This document shows, piece after piece, positions 26,779 to 36,191 of a stretch of DNA of 64,000 bases. The notes below the pieces were generated by a model. The model was given only the letters and a program-made list of their open reading frames with translations. It did not search any database and had not been told where the DNA came from. A program made the position numbers and the translations under genes. The stretch spans positions 1 to 64,000 of the forward strand of contig JALORE010000002.1 in assembly GCA_025459125.1 (NCBI GenBank), in the 5' to 3' direction. The stretch comes from Planctomycetota bacterium (GTDB taxonomy: Bacteria; Planctomycetota; Phycisphaerae; Sedimentisphaerales; Anaerobacaceae). Each line of letters opens with the position of its first letter. Positions within the stretch are counted from its first letter, which is position 1.

Positions 26779-29700
26779 ATGTTCTGGAAATCAGGATGGC
26801 TGAGTGTTCTGTTGACGGTCGGTCTTGGTTGGGCCGGGGCTGGGGCGGGGTTGATCTCCTATCACCCCTTTGACGAGGGCGCGGGTACCACGGCCGCCGA
26901 CGCGACCGGCAACGGCAATAACGCCACGTTCACCGGCAGCATCCAGTGGGTGCCCGGCAAGCAGGGCTCGGCCGTGCGTTTCGACACCGCGGGGGAGCGA
27001 ATCACGATCGGCAAGATCAATCCCTCCGGGGCCAATAAGGCGATGACCTTGGCTGCCTGGATCAAGTGGGAGGGATCGAACCATGCGACCATCACGCACA
27101 TGGGGATTTTCGGGAAACGCGGCGGCTGGACCGCTCCCGGCGACACCGTCAAGTGGTTCTGGGAGGCCCAGCCGGACGACGATCTGGCGTTCCGTACTTA
27201 CAGTGCGACCGTCACGGTCACGGATGCTCTGGCCAACCATAAGAACGAGTGGGCGCACGCGGCCGTGAGCTGGGATAATGGCACCCTCACCCATTACATC
27301 AACGGGGTGCAGATCAACCGGGGATCGATCACGTTCAACGAGGTCTCGAATGACGTGGTTGTGAGCATCGGTTGCACGGGCAACTACAACGCGGAGAGCT
27401 TCGTGGGCTGCATCGACGAGGCCCGGATCTATGACACCGCCCTGAACTTGACCGAACTGCTCCAGGCCATGACGGGAGACACTGCATCCGCCAGTACGCC
27501 CCAGCCGGCCGTGGGAGCGACGGATGTGCCGCGCGACGTGGTTCTCTCCTGGGCGGCCGGCGAGTTCGCGGCCAGCCACAATGTATACCTCGGTACCAGC
27601 TTTGCGGATGTCAATACGGCCGACCTCAGCAAGGCGGTCAGCCCGGGCCAGACCGCGACGACCTTCCAGCCCGCCAGTTCGCTGGAATTCGGCCAGACCT
27701 ACTACTGGCGGGTGGACGAAGTCAATGCCCCGCCGGGCACGAAGGTTTTCAAGGGCGCCGTCTGGAGCTTCACGGTCGAGCCCTATGCTTATCCGATCAC
27801 GGGAGTCCGGGCCACGGCCTCCAGCGCCCAGGTCGACATGGGTCCGGAGAAGACCGTGGACGGCTCCGGGATGACGGGGGGCCTGCACGGCGTGGAGCCG
27901 ACTACCATGTGGTTGAGCGCGGACGCCCTGCCCCAGTGGATTCAGTACGATCTCGCCGGGGTTTACCAGGTGCACGAGATGCAGGTCTGGAACTCGAATC
28001 AACTGCTCGAGACCTTCGTGGGCTTCGGGGCCAGGAAAGTGACAGTCTCGACCTCGCTGGATGGTGCGACGTGGACGCCGGTCGCCGACGTGCCGGAATT
28101 CGCCCGAGCGCCCGCCGCGCCCGGATATGCGGCCGACACCACGGTCCGCCTGGGTGTGCAAGCCCGGTACGTCAGGCTGACGATCGAGTCCACCTGGGGC
28201 ACGATCGCGCGGCAGGGCGGCCTGAGCGAGGTGCGGTTCTTCTCTGTTCCCGTCGTGGCCCGCGCGCCGCAGCCGGCCCAATATGCCGAAGGGGTCCCGG
28301 TGGATGCGACCCTGGATTGGCGGCCGGGCCGCGAGGCGACCGCGCACCAGGTCGCCCTCGGCACCGATCGGGCGGCAGTGGCCGCAGGAACCGCCGCGAC
28401 GACGACCGTGACCGCGCATGGCTTCGATCCCGGCCCGCTGGACTTCGGCACGATCTACTATTGGCAGGTCAATGAGGTCAATACGGTCAATGGGGTCACC
28501 TATCCGAGCCCCCTCTGGAGCTTCACCACCCGCGAGTTTGCGGTCGTAGACGATTTCGAAAGCTACACCGACGACGAGGGCAACCGCATCTACGAGACCT
28601 GGGTCGATGGCTGGACCAACGGCACCGGCTCGGTCGTCGGTTACCTCCAGGCCCCCTTCGCCGAACGGGCGATCGTTCACGGCGGCAAGCAGGCCATGCC
28701 GCTGGAGTACAACAACGTCAAAACGCCGTTCTACAGCGAGACCTCCCGGGAGTTCGCGCCGGTACAGGATTGGACGGTCAACGGAGCCACGCATCTGGGT
28801 CTCTGGTTCCGGGGCCGCGGGGTCGCGCTGCTCGACAAGGGCAACGGCGCCTTTACCGTCAGCGGCTCGGGCCACGACATTTGGGACAACGCTGACGATT
28901 TCCGCTTCGTCTACAAGCGTCTGAGCGGCAACGGCTCGATCCAGGTCAAGGTCGAGAGCCTCGTGAACACCAACGCCTGGGCCAAGGCCGGGGTGATGAT
29001 CCGCGACACGCTGGACGCCGGCTCGTCGATGGCGTACATGATCCAGAGCTACTCCAGCGGCGTCTCCTTCGGCTGGCGTCTGACCACCGGCGCCACCTGC
29101 GGCAGTGCCACGCAGGCGGCCATCACCGCGCCGCAGTGGGTGAAACTGACCCGAACGGGCAACGCTTTCACCGCCCAGTACTCCGCCGACGGCAAGACCT
29201 GGACGGATATCAAGGATGCCACCACCAACCAGGTCGTCTCCACCACCATCAACATGGCCGCCACCTGCTACATCGGTCTGTGCGTCACGAGCCACAATGC
29301 GGCGGCGACCACGACGGCGGAATTCTCCGGCGCCGCCACGACCGGCGGAGTCACCGGCCCCTGGCTGGCCGCCGAGATCGGCGACGATCCGCAGCCGGCC
29401 AATAGCCCGGAGGCGATGTACGTGGTCGTGCAGGACAGCTCCGGTAGGAGCAAGACCGTCAGCCATCCGGACCCGATGGCCACCGGCAGCACGGCCTGGC
29501 AACAGTGGAAGATCCCGCTCAGCGAGTTCGCGGCGGCGGGCGTCAAGATGACCAGCATCAAGAAGCTGTTCCTCGGCATAGGGGACCGGGCCAACCCGAA
29601 GGCGGGCGGCGCCGGCAAGCTGTATATCGACGACCTCCAGTTCGGCAAGCCCATCGTGCCGGTCGGCCTGGTGGCCTCGTACTCCCTGGAGAACGATGTC

Positions 29701-30276
29701 AACGACAACTCCGGCAACGGTCATCATGGCACGATCCTGGGCACGCCGAGCTACGTGGAGGGACCGGTCGGCAAGGGCAAGGCCTTGCTGTTCCCCGGTA
29801 CCTCCGGCTCTGCGGTGAACCTGGGGACCTTCGACCCCTCGGAAAAGACCGGCCTGTTGTCGGTGTCCCTCTGGGCCAAATGGAACGGCCTGAGCACCGC
29901 ATGGCAGGGCCTGATCGGCAAACGGGATTCCTGGGCGGCCAACGAGACGATGTGGCAGATCGAGGCCAGCCAGACGACAGGCGTGCTGTCGCTGGGCCGC
30001 CACAATATCTCGGTGGGCAGCGGCAACCAGGTGCTCAAGGTCGGGGAATGGACGCATATTGCGGTGACGTTCGATAAAACGACCGCCCGGTTCTACGTCA
30101 ACGGGGTTCAGACCAACTCCGGCCCGTTCTCCTTCGGCCCGGACCGGGAGGCGTCGCTGCAGTTTGGCTGCGACAGCGCCAACGGCGGCAATCCGTTCAA
30201 CGGCACGCTGGATGAGGTCAAGCTGTACGACATCGTCCTGACCCCGGCGGAGATCGCCGCTCTGGCCGGAAAGTAG
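26779..30276 (+). CDS. Secreted multidomain protein: two LamG domains, discoidin-like domain, shared FES module with DUF1349-like insert
   Basis: RBS ggagg + MFWKSGWLSVLLTVGLGWAGAGAG; LISYHPFDEGAGTTAADATGNGNNATF; VASYSLENDVNDNSGNGHHGTILG. Confidence 0.92.
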   Translation: MFWKSGWLSVLLTVGLGWAGAGAGLISYHPFDEGAGTTAADATGNGNNATFTGSIQWVPGKQGSAVRFDTAGERITIGKINPSGANKAMTLAAWIKWEGSNHATITHMGIFGKRGGWTAPGDTVKWFWEAQPDDDLAFRTYSATVTVTDALANHKNEWAHAAVSWDNGTLTHYINGVQINRGSITFNEVSNDVVVSIGCTGNYNAESFVGCIDEARIYDTALNLTELLQAMTGDTASASTPQPAVGATDVPRDVVLSWAAGEFAASHNVYLGTSFADVNTADLSKAVSPGQTATTFQPASSLEFGQTYYWRVDEVNAPPGTKVFKGAVWSFTVEPYAYPITGVRATASSAQVDMGPEKTVDGSGMTGGLHGVEPTTMWLSADALPQWIQYDLAGVYQVHEMQVWNSNQLLETFVGFGARKVTVSTSLDGATWTPVADVPEFARAPAAPGYAADTTVRLGVQARYVRLTIESTWGTIARQGGLSEVRFFSVPVVARAPQPAQYAEGVPVDATLDWRPGREATAHQVALGTDRAAVAAGTAATTTVTAHGFDPGPLDFGTIYYWQVNEVNTVNGVTYPSPLWSFTTREFAVVDDFESYTDDEGNRIYETWVDGWTNGTGSVVGYLQAPFAERAIVHGGKQAMPLEYNNVKTPFYSETSREFAPVQDWTVNGATHLGLWFRGRGVALLDKGNGAFTVSGSGHDIWDNADDFRFVYKRLSGNGSIQVKVESLVNTNAWAKAGVMIRDTLDAGSSMAYMIQSYSSGVSFGWRLTTGATCGSATQAAITAPQWVKLTRTGNAFTAQYSADGKTWTDIKDATTNQVVSTTINMAATCYIGLCVTSHNAAATTTAEFSGAATTGGVTGPWLAAEIGDDPQPANSPEAMYVVVQDSSGRSKTVSHPDPMATGSTAWQQWKIPLSEFAAAGVKMTSIKKLFLGIGDRANPKAGGAGKLYIDDLQFGKPIVPVGLVASYSLENDVNDNSGNGHHGTILGTPSYVEGPVGKGKALLFPGTSGSAVNLGTFDPSEKTGLLSVSLWAKWNGLSTAWQGLIGKRDSWAANETMWQIEASQTTGVLSLGRHNISVGSGNQVLKVGEWTHIAVTFDKTTARFYVNGVQTNSGPFSFGPDREASLQFGCDSANGGNPFNGTLDEVKLYDIVLTPAEIAALAGK

Positions 30277-30328
30277 GACGGGGCCGATCGCGTGTGCCTT
30301 CGCCCGTGACGCCGGAACCAGGAACAAT

Positions 30329-30535
30329 ACGGATCACGCCTGAGAATTTCGTAACGTGAGTGGCAGCGGCAAGCGGAGTCGGGAGCCCAATCGCGATAGC
30401 TCGCGATTGGGAACCCTCTTCGGAGCTTGCCGATGGCTCGTGGGACAGACGCAAACGCCATCGGCAAGCTGCGCTTGCCGCTGCCACCCGGAATCTGGCT
30501 CAGGTGTACGAAGAACTCAGTCGTAATCGGTATGA
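30329..30535. mobile_element. MITE-like palindromic element, family A2 (long copy)
   Basis: Ends acggatcacgcctgag.../...ctcaggtgtacgaagaactcagtcgtaatcggt; core GTGGCAGCGGCAAGC/GCTTGCCGCTGCCAC; same termini as 41101-41204. Confidence 0.75.
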
Positions 30536-30538
30536 CTC

Positions 30539-30575
30539 GGGGCCTGCACCGATGGGGTGCAGGCCCCGTTGTTTC
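30539..30575 (+). terminator. Rho-independent terminator
   Basis: Perfect 12-bp stem GGGGCCTGCACC gatgg GGTGCAGGCCCC then GTTGTTT. Confidence 0.75.
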
Positions 30576-30651
30576 TACGCTCATTCGTCAGACCGGAGGT
30601 CGGAGGCCGTGCTGGCCTTGTTCTTGGTACCAGGGGCTCCGCGGCCCGCTT

Positions 30652-31322
30652 TCAGCCACCGAGCGCTACTTGGATTTGGGTCCGCACAGCCGGCAGGCTG
30701 GTCGCCTCGGCCCATTCATTCAAGGAATAAGACTTGGCGCCCGGATGAACGACAAAGACATGGTCCAGACGCAGGTTCTCACGGGCCACTTGCAGTGACC
30801 TCCTGACGGTCGGGGCGTCGGCATACTTGAACTCGAATCCGATCCGCCGCGCCACCAAAGTGTGCGGGAGGCGGCGGAACCAACTTCCGACAGATCGAAC
30901 CCGGCCATCGGTATCAGAGCCACCCGCCCGGCGAGAGACTCAGACACGCCGCGCACCAGGTCGGACGAGGCGCTGCCCAGCAGGAGGAATCGCGTGGGTA
31001 GCGGCTGTCGATCGGCGAGCGCACGCAGGATCGGGAACAATCCCGGCTGCAACTGGGCCTCGTCGAGCACCACCCAGCCGGTCAATGGTTCCAGGGTGGT
31101 CATGGGTTGCGCCAGTCGCCTGACATCCGCCGGCGCTTCCAGGTCGAAGTACTGGGCTTGGTGCCGGGCTGCAAACTGGCGGGCCAGCGTCGTCTTGCCG
31201 CACTGGCGTGGTCCCTGGAGAAGAACCACCGGGTTGGACTGGAAGCGCCCCTCGATTCTCGCCAGCAGCTCTGAGCGTTCAACAAGCGGCATCATCCTCG
31301 CATTCTTGAGCGGAACCTGCAC
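30652..31322 (-). pseudogene. Decayed AAA_14/DUF4143-type ATPase
   Basis: N-terminal ATPase part intact (VVLLQGPRQCGKTTLARQFA, WVVLDEAQLQPGLFPILRALAD, FLLLGSASSDLVRGVSESLAGRV), then frameshift; C-terminal tail GFEFKYADAPTVRRSLQVARENLRLDHVFVVHPG in another frame; middle missing. Confidence 0.8.
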
Positions 31323-31460
31323 AATTTGCAGAAATATCTCAGTGGAAAACGAATCATTCCGGCGATTTCAGCATTCTGACCGCGGCAAAGCCGGCCACTT
31401 GAAGAGATGGAGCCGGAGAGGAGGAACGGGGGCCGATATATACTGGTGAGTCCTCTCCCA

Positions 31461-32558
31461 TCAGCCGTCGATCGGCTCCAGGCGACCGCGCCCCTGGTAG
31501 TAATACCGGGGATAGACCGGGGTCATCCCGCGGTAGTACGGGCGTGGGGGCGTGGCTCCCTGCGTCTTGTCGTAGACCACCGTCCCCGGGAGGATTCCCA
31601 ACGCCTCGAACGTGAACATCCCGGCGGGGACCTCGACGCCGATTCGCGTGTCCGTGAAGGTGGCTTTCAGGATCTCAGAACCGTTCTCCGCCGCCTGATT
31701 GCTGATGTAGTCCAGCGTCTTGAGCAGCCAGATTCCGGGATGCGCGGGCGACGGTTCATAGGACGCCTCGCAGCTCTCCAGCAGGAAATAGGCCTGGCGA
31801 CTGGAACGGCACCATATTCTGGCTTTGACCAGCGCATATGCCATCTGCGGCGCCAGCCACAACTCGAGCTTCATCGTCCCTCCCGTCTGGCCGGAAGGAT
31901 CGGTGCAGGCCGGGTGGCAATAGATCCTGAGGCACTCCGTCGGGCCCAATTTCGCTTTCGTAATGTCGCGTGTACACGGGGGCTTTGTCTCTTCAAACCA
32001 GCGCTGCAGCAATTCGGGGATCGTCTGGGTGTTGAACCGATACAGTTGATGAATGTCGAAGGTTACGGCTTGCCCATTCGGATTGGCGTAAACGTGCCGC
32101 GGGCGATCCAGGTACGCTTCCTGGTGCAGGACATCATAACAGATGGACTGGGCCGGGTCCGTGATGGTACGCAGGTTCGATTCGATCAGAAACGCTCCGG
32201 GATCGGTGGGTTTCCGGGTGACGATGTCATATCTCTTCCGGTTGCCGTTCGTATACCAGGTGGTGGTCGTCTCGACCTGGTGGGCATTACGGAAGGGCTC
32301 GGGGTCGACACACAGCTCTTGATCCGTCTGGTCCTGAAGTCCTTCATAGTGTTCCCTGGTGATAGGCCCCAGGCGAATCGACATGTTCACAACGCCCGTG
32401 GCATGCTTGAGCAGATCGCAGCGAGCCTCGCAGGCGGCATCCACGACCGCTTTGATCTCGACGTAGCTGGGAACGGCGTCGATCGCTGCCGCCGTGGGGC
32501 CGGTGAACCAGAGGAGCACAAGCACGGGCAATAAGACTCGATCATGGCAATTCTGCAT
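31461..32558 (-). CDS. Hypothetical secreted protein
   Basis: MQNCHDRVLLPVLVLLWFTGPTAAA signal peptide; long ORF with normal composition. Confidence 0.75.
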   Translation of the reverse strand: MQNCHDRVLLPVLVLLWFTGPTAAAIDAVPSYVEIKAVVDAACEARCDLLKHATGVVNMSIRLGPITREHYEGLQDQTDQELCVDPEPFRNAHQVETTTTWYTNGNRKRYDIVTRKPTDPGAFLIESNLRTITDPAQSICYDVLHQEAYLDRPRHVYANPNGQAVTFDIHQLYRFNTQTIPELLQRWFEETKPPCTRDITKAKLGPTECLRIYCHPACTDPSGQTGGTMKLELWLAPQMAYALVKARIWCRSSRQAYFLLESCEASYEPSPAHPGIWLLKTLDYISNQAAENGSEILKATFTDTRIGVEVPAGMFTFEALGILPGTVVYDKTQGATPPRPYYRGMTPVYPRYYYQGRGRLEPIDG

Positions 32559-32856
32559 ATACGCTTTCCTTAATCAGGATGCGCACACGTGCCGTACGTA
32601 CCGCTCCATTTTACGGTTGCGCCCCCGGGCCAGATGTTACACATGATCGCGGCGCCGTCCTAAAGCCGCGGCGGCAGGATGCCCGGCGTCAAGCCCTGTT
32701 GCCGGCTTCAGCTCGCCAGGGGAACCGGATGGTGGCGCTCTTGCGTCTGGGCGTGAGGTGATTCTGATTCCAGCCCCAGGTGCAGGCCGAGACCGCGTTG
32801 GGGAAATCGGCGCAGTCTGCGGAGGCATCACATAGAGAATGGCCTACGTCCCGAGT

Positions 32857-32903
32857 GTCAAAAGAGCGGGGCGCCGTCGTGCGGACGGACGCCCCGTTCT
32901 CTG
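32857..32903 (-). terminator. Terminator-like hairpin after CDS 32946-35678
   Basis: Minus strand: gaacGGGGCG...CGCCCCgctcTTTTgaca. Confidence 0.65.
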
Positions 32904-32945
32904 GTCATCAGGTGCTGCCAGGTGCCGGACGGCGCTACGATCGTA

Positions 32946-35678
32946 TTAGGGGACCGGGTGGCCGAAGGCGATATCGTCGAGGTACAGCATGCCGGCGCCG
33001 CCGGCCTTCGGACTGGACCTGTCGCCGACCCCGATCGTGAGCTTCTTCACCGCGGCCAGATTGACGCCGCTCAGGTCGGTGAACGGGACCCGCCATTCGG
33101 TCCAGGCGGCCATGTTGGTCGCCGCCGCGCTGGTGTGGATGGCCGTCGCTTTCTTGCCGGCCTTATCCTCGACCGTCAGGTACAAGGGCGCCGGGGCATT
33201 GGTTGGCATCGCCGCCCCGATGGCCGCGGCCTGCCACGGGCCGGTGACGGCGCCGGCGGTAGACACGTTGGAGATCTCCGCCGTCGTGGTCAGCGCCGCC
33301 GCGTGGCTGGTCACTGCCATGCCGATGTAGACGTTCGTTGCCATCGGGATGTCCTGGTCCGTGCCTTGCTGCGTCCAGGTCTTGCCATCGGCGGACCGCT
33401 CCGCCTTGAAGAGGTTGCCCGTGCGGGTGAGGCGCACCCAGTGCGGCGCGACCAGGCCGGTCTGCTGGCTGTTGGCGGAGGCCCCGCCGGTGGTGCTGCG
33501 CCACTGGTACGAGACGCCGGAGGCCGGGGTCACGGCGATATACGCGTTCTTGGAACCGGCCTCGAGGGTCTCACGAATCATCGGGCCCGCCTTCGCCCAG
33601 ACGTTGGTGTTGACGATGCTGTCCACCCGCAAGGTGATCGCGCCGTTGCCGCTGAGCGGCTTATAGACGAAGCGGAACTGATCGGCGTTGCCCCAGATGT
33701 CGGTGCCGGCGGCGCTGACGGTGTAGGCGTTGTTGCCTTTGTCCAAGAAGCCGGCACCGCGGCCCTGGAACCACAGCGCCAGGGCGTCGGCGCCGTGGCC
33801 GGTCCAGTCCCGGGGCGCGGCGAAGGTCCGCTCGGCCTCGGAGTAGAACGGCGTTTTGATGTTGTTGTACTCCAGGGGCATGGATTGCGCGCCGCCATGG
33901 CGGATCGTGCGCTCGGCAAACGGGGCCTGGAGATAGCCGACCACCGCGCCGGTGCCGTTGGTCCAGCCGTCGATCCAGGTCTCATAGATGCGGTTGCCTT
34001 CGTCGTCAGTGTAGCTCTCGAAGTCCTCCACGACCACATATGGTTGCGTGGTGAAGCTCCAGACGGGACCCGGATAGGTGACCGCATTGACCTCATTGAC
34101 CCGCCAGTAGTAGGTGGTGCCGAAGTTGAGTGAGCTGGGGGTATAGCTGTGGTCGGTCACCGTCTGGGTTTTGGCCAGGGCGTTCGGGTCCGTGCCGAGG
34201 AAGACCTCGTGCGAGCTCGCCTGCCGGCCGGGACGCCAGTTGAGAGACGTATCCAGGCTGACGCCCGTGGCCCCGTTCGCCGGCTGCGGGGCGCGGGCCT
34301 GGACGGGGACAAAGGAGAACCGCACTTCCGCCAGGCCGGTGACGGCCATGCCACCCCAACTGGCGGTGATCGTCAGCTTGACGAACTTCGCCCCCACGCC
34401 GCCGAACTGGACCGTGGTATTGGCCGCGTAGCCCGGCAGCCCGGCGGCGCGGCTGAATTCCGGCACGCTGGCCAGCGGCGTCCAGGCCGTGCCGTCGAGA
34501 GAGGTCTCGACCGTGACGCTCTTGGCGCCGAAACCGAGGAAGCCCTCGATCAGTTGGTTCGAGTTCCAGACCTGCATCTCGTGCAACGGGTAGACCTGGT
34601 CGAACTCGTACTGGATCCAGTTAGGCCCTGCGCCCAAGCTCAGCCACATCGTGGTTTCCACGGTCCCGTGCCGGTCGCCTGTCATCCCGGAGCCGTCGAT
34701 GGTCTTCTCCGGGCCCATGCTGGCCTGGGAACTCGAGGCGGTAGCCTTCACGGGCTTGACCGGATAGCCGTAGGGCTCGACCGTGAAGGACCAGACATCG
34801 CCCTTGAAGATGGTGTTGTCGGGGGCCTTATTCACCTCGTCAATCCGCCAGTAGTAGGTCTGTCCGTAGGCGAGCAGGCCGGCCGGATCAAAGGCATTCT
34901 CGGCTTGGCCCTGGCCGGCCAGCACGCCTTTCTGATCCGTTCGGCCGGCGGCATTCACGTCCGCGACGGCGGTCCCGAAGTACACATCGTGGGTGGCGGC
35001 GACCTCGCCCGGCGCCCAGCCCAGGACCGCGTCCCGCGGCACATCGGTGGCCTTGTCGGGCGGGGAGGGACTGTCCGCCTTCAGCTTCGGTCCGAACCGA
35101 TCCGGCACATATTCGCCGACATAACAGCGTGCATGGTCCACATAGTACGTCTGCCCTACATTGGAGATCAGCAACTGCCACATGACCAGCCGATCCTCCG
35201 GGGATACAAACGTCAGGTAATATTCCTTCCATTCCGGCGTGGGGCGGACGACGGCTTGCGCCAGATTACCCCATTGGCCGGCTGCATTCTGCTCGGCGCG
35301 GGAGGGCGACAGCGTGATCGGCCCGGCGTCTCCTTTCAGCCAGAAGGACATCGTGTACGTCTCGCCTTGCTTGACGGCGAAGCGCCGCGTGTGCTCGAAC
35401 CGCAGATTCCAGGTTCCGCCGGCCGGCACGGCCGTCACCTCGATGAAGACGCACTTCTTGCCTTCGAGGGCCTGCTCGGTATCCACGGTCAGCAGCCCGG
35501 TGGCGCTCGATTGGGCGTACAGTCCCCATCCCGGAATGGTCTGCACGTCCGTCCCCGTGCCCTCCTCGAAGCCCGGATTGTCAAAGAGATTGACAATCTC
35601 CTGCGCCGGGACCAGGGAGGTTGCGATAAGCAGGGACACCAGAATTGGAGCCACGTCTTTCGATCTCATCTTCGTCAC
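32946..35678 (-). CDS. Secreted multidomain protein: CBM-like N-terminus, discoidin-like, shared FES module with DUF1349-like insert
   Basis: [89 protein letters not shown]. Confidence 0.92.
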   Translation of the reverse strand: MTKMRSKDVAPILVSLLIATSLVPAQEIVNLFDNPGFEEGTGTDVQTIPGWGLYAQSSATGLLTVDTEQALEGKKCVFIEVTAVPAGGTWNLRFEHTRRFAVKQGETYTMSFWLKGDAGPITLSPSRAEQNAAGQWGNLAQAVVRPTPEWKEYYLTFVSPEDRLVMWQLLISNVGQTYYVDHARCYVGEYVPDRFGPKLKADSPSPPDKATDVPRDAVLGWAPGEVAATHDVYFGTAVADVNAAGRTDQKGVLAGQGQAENAFDPAGLLAYGQTYYWRIDEVNKAPDNTIFKGDVWSFTVEPYGYPVKPVKATASSSQASMGPEKTIDGSGMTGDRHGTVETTMWLSLGAGPNWIQYEFDQVYPLHEMQVWNSNQLIEGFLGFGAKSVTVETSLDGTAWTPLASVPEFSRAAGLPGYAANTTVQFGGVGAKFVKLTITASWGGMAVTGLAEVRFSFVPVQARAPQPANGATGVSLDTSLNWRPGRQASSHEVFLGTDPNALAKTQTVTDHSYTPSSLNFGTTYYWRVNEVNAVTYPGPVWSFTTQPYVVVEDFESYTDDEGNRIYETWIDGWTNGTGAVVGYLQAPFAERTIRHGGAQSMPLEYNNIKTPFYSEAERTFAAPRDWTGHGADALALWFQGRGAGFLDKGNNAYTVSAAGTDIWGNADQFRFVYKPLSGNGAITLRVDSIVNTNVWAKAGPMIRETLEAGSKNAYIAVTPASGVSYQWRSTTGGASANSQQTGLVAPHWVRLTRTGNLFKAERSADGKTWTQQGTDQDIPMATNVYIGMAVTSHAAALTTTAEISNVSTAGAVTGPWQAAAIGAAMPTNAPAPLYLTVEDKAGKKATAIHTSAAATNMAAWTEWRVPFTDLSGVNLAAVKKLTIGVGDRSSPKAGGAGMLYLDDIAFGHPVP

Positions 35679-35822
35679 CTCCGTAATGAACTTGCCTGCT
35701 ATGGACCCACGTCACCGAAGTACTCCCGCCTTTCATATGTCCCATAATACCGCGATCTCCCTTCCCTGTCAACCGGGGAGCCACGGGGTAGCAGACGCAA
35801 CGTCCCGAGAATGACTCTACGT

Positions 35823-35950
35823 GGGTGGCATCGTCAAGGGGTGCCAAACGCGATGAATCGCGTTTGGGGTCCCCACGCGCAGCTTGGCGATGGCGGCTTT
35901 CCCGATGCGTACGACCATCGTCAAGGCCTGCGACCTTGACGATGCCACCC
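35823..35950. mobile_element. Palindromic MITE-like element, family A1 (second copy)
   Basis: Identical 15-bp TIR GGGTGGCATCGTCAA / TTGACGATGCCACCC; inner palindrome aaacgcgatgaatcgcgttt. Confidence 0.78.
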
Positions 35951-36044
35951 TGCTTGAGACGTCGCGGTGTTACCCCGAGGAGAGCCAAATTGAACCAGGC
36001 CCGATTGCGGGCCTGGTACAATCCTGGGTAACAGCCTGAGCGGG

Positions 36045-36092
36045 TGGAACGGGCCCATGCCACGTCGATCTGACGCCCCCATGCAATTGCCC
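36045..36092. repeat. Family B element ending in TGCAATTGCCC
   Basis: gggcccatgccacgtcgatctgacgcccccaTGCAATTGCCC. Confidence 0.6.
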
Positions 36093-36112
36093 TGCGCGGG
36101 GGAGGTTGAGGC

Positions 36113-36141
36113 TTGCGATGGGCCGCGGGCCCGAGTACTAT
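36113..36141 (+). promoter_or_regulatory. Putative promoter TTGCGA-N17-TACTAT
   Basis: Same -35 and same distance from TGCAATTGCCC as at 5428. Confidence 0.5.
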
Positions 36142-36191
36142 GGGGCGACGTTGTGGTGAGCAGACCGGAGATTTTTGTGAGGAGATTCAAT

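Noticed and set aside
26791-30327. 1178-aa antisense ORF spanning the whole LamG gene 26779-30276
   Set aside because: High-GC shadow ORF: no recognisable motifs, Arg/Gly/Ala/Val-biased translation, and complete overlap with a well-supported gene.
30360-30806. Overlapping small ORFs around 30.4 kb, and 40987-41237
   Set aside because: They share the peptide GKLRLPLPPGIWLR only because they cross the A2 repeat element.
32640-32830. Possible cobalamin-riboswitch-like stretch (aggggaaccggatggtg...)
   Set aside because: Lacks the conserved core and box elements; no adjacent appropriate gene.
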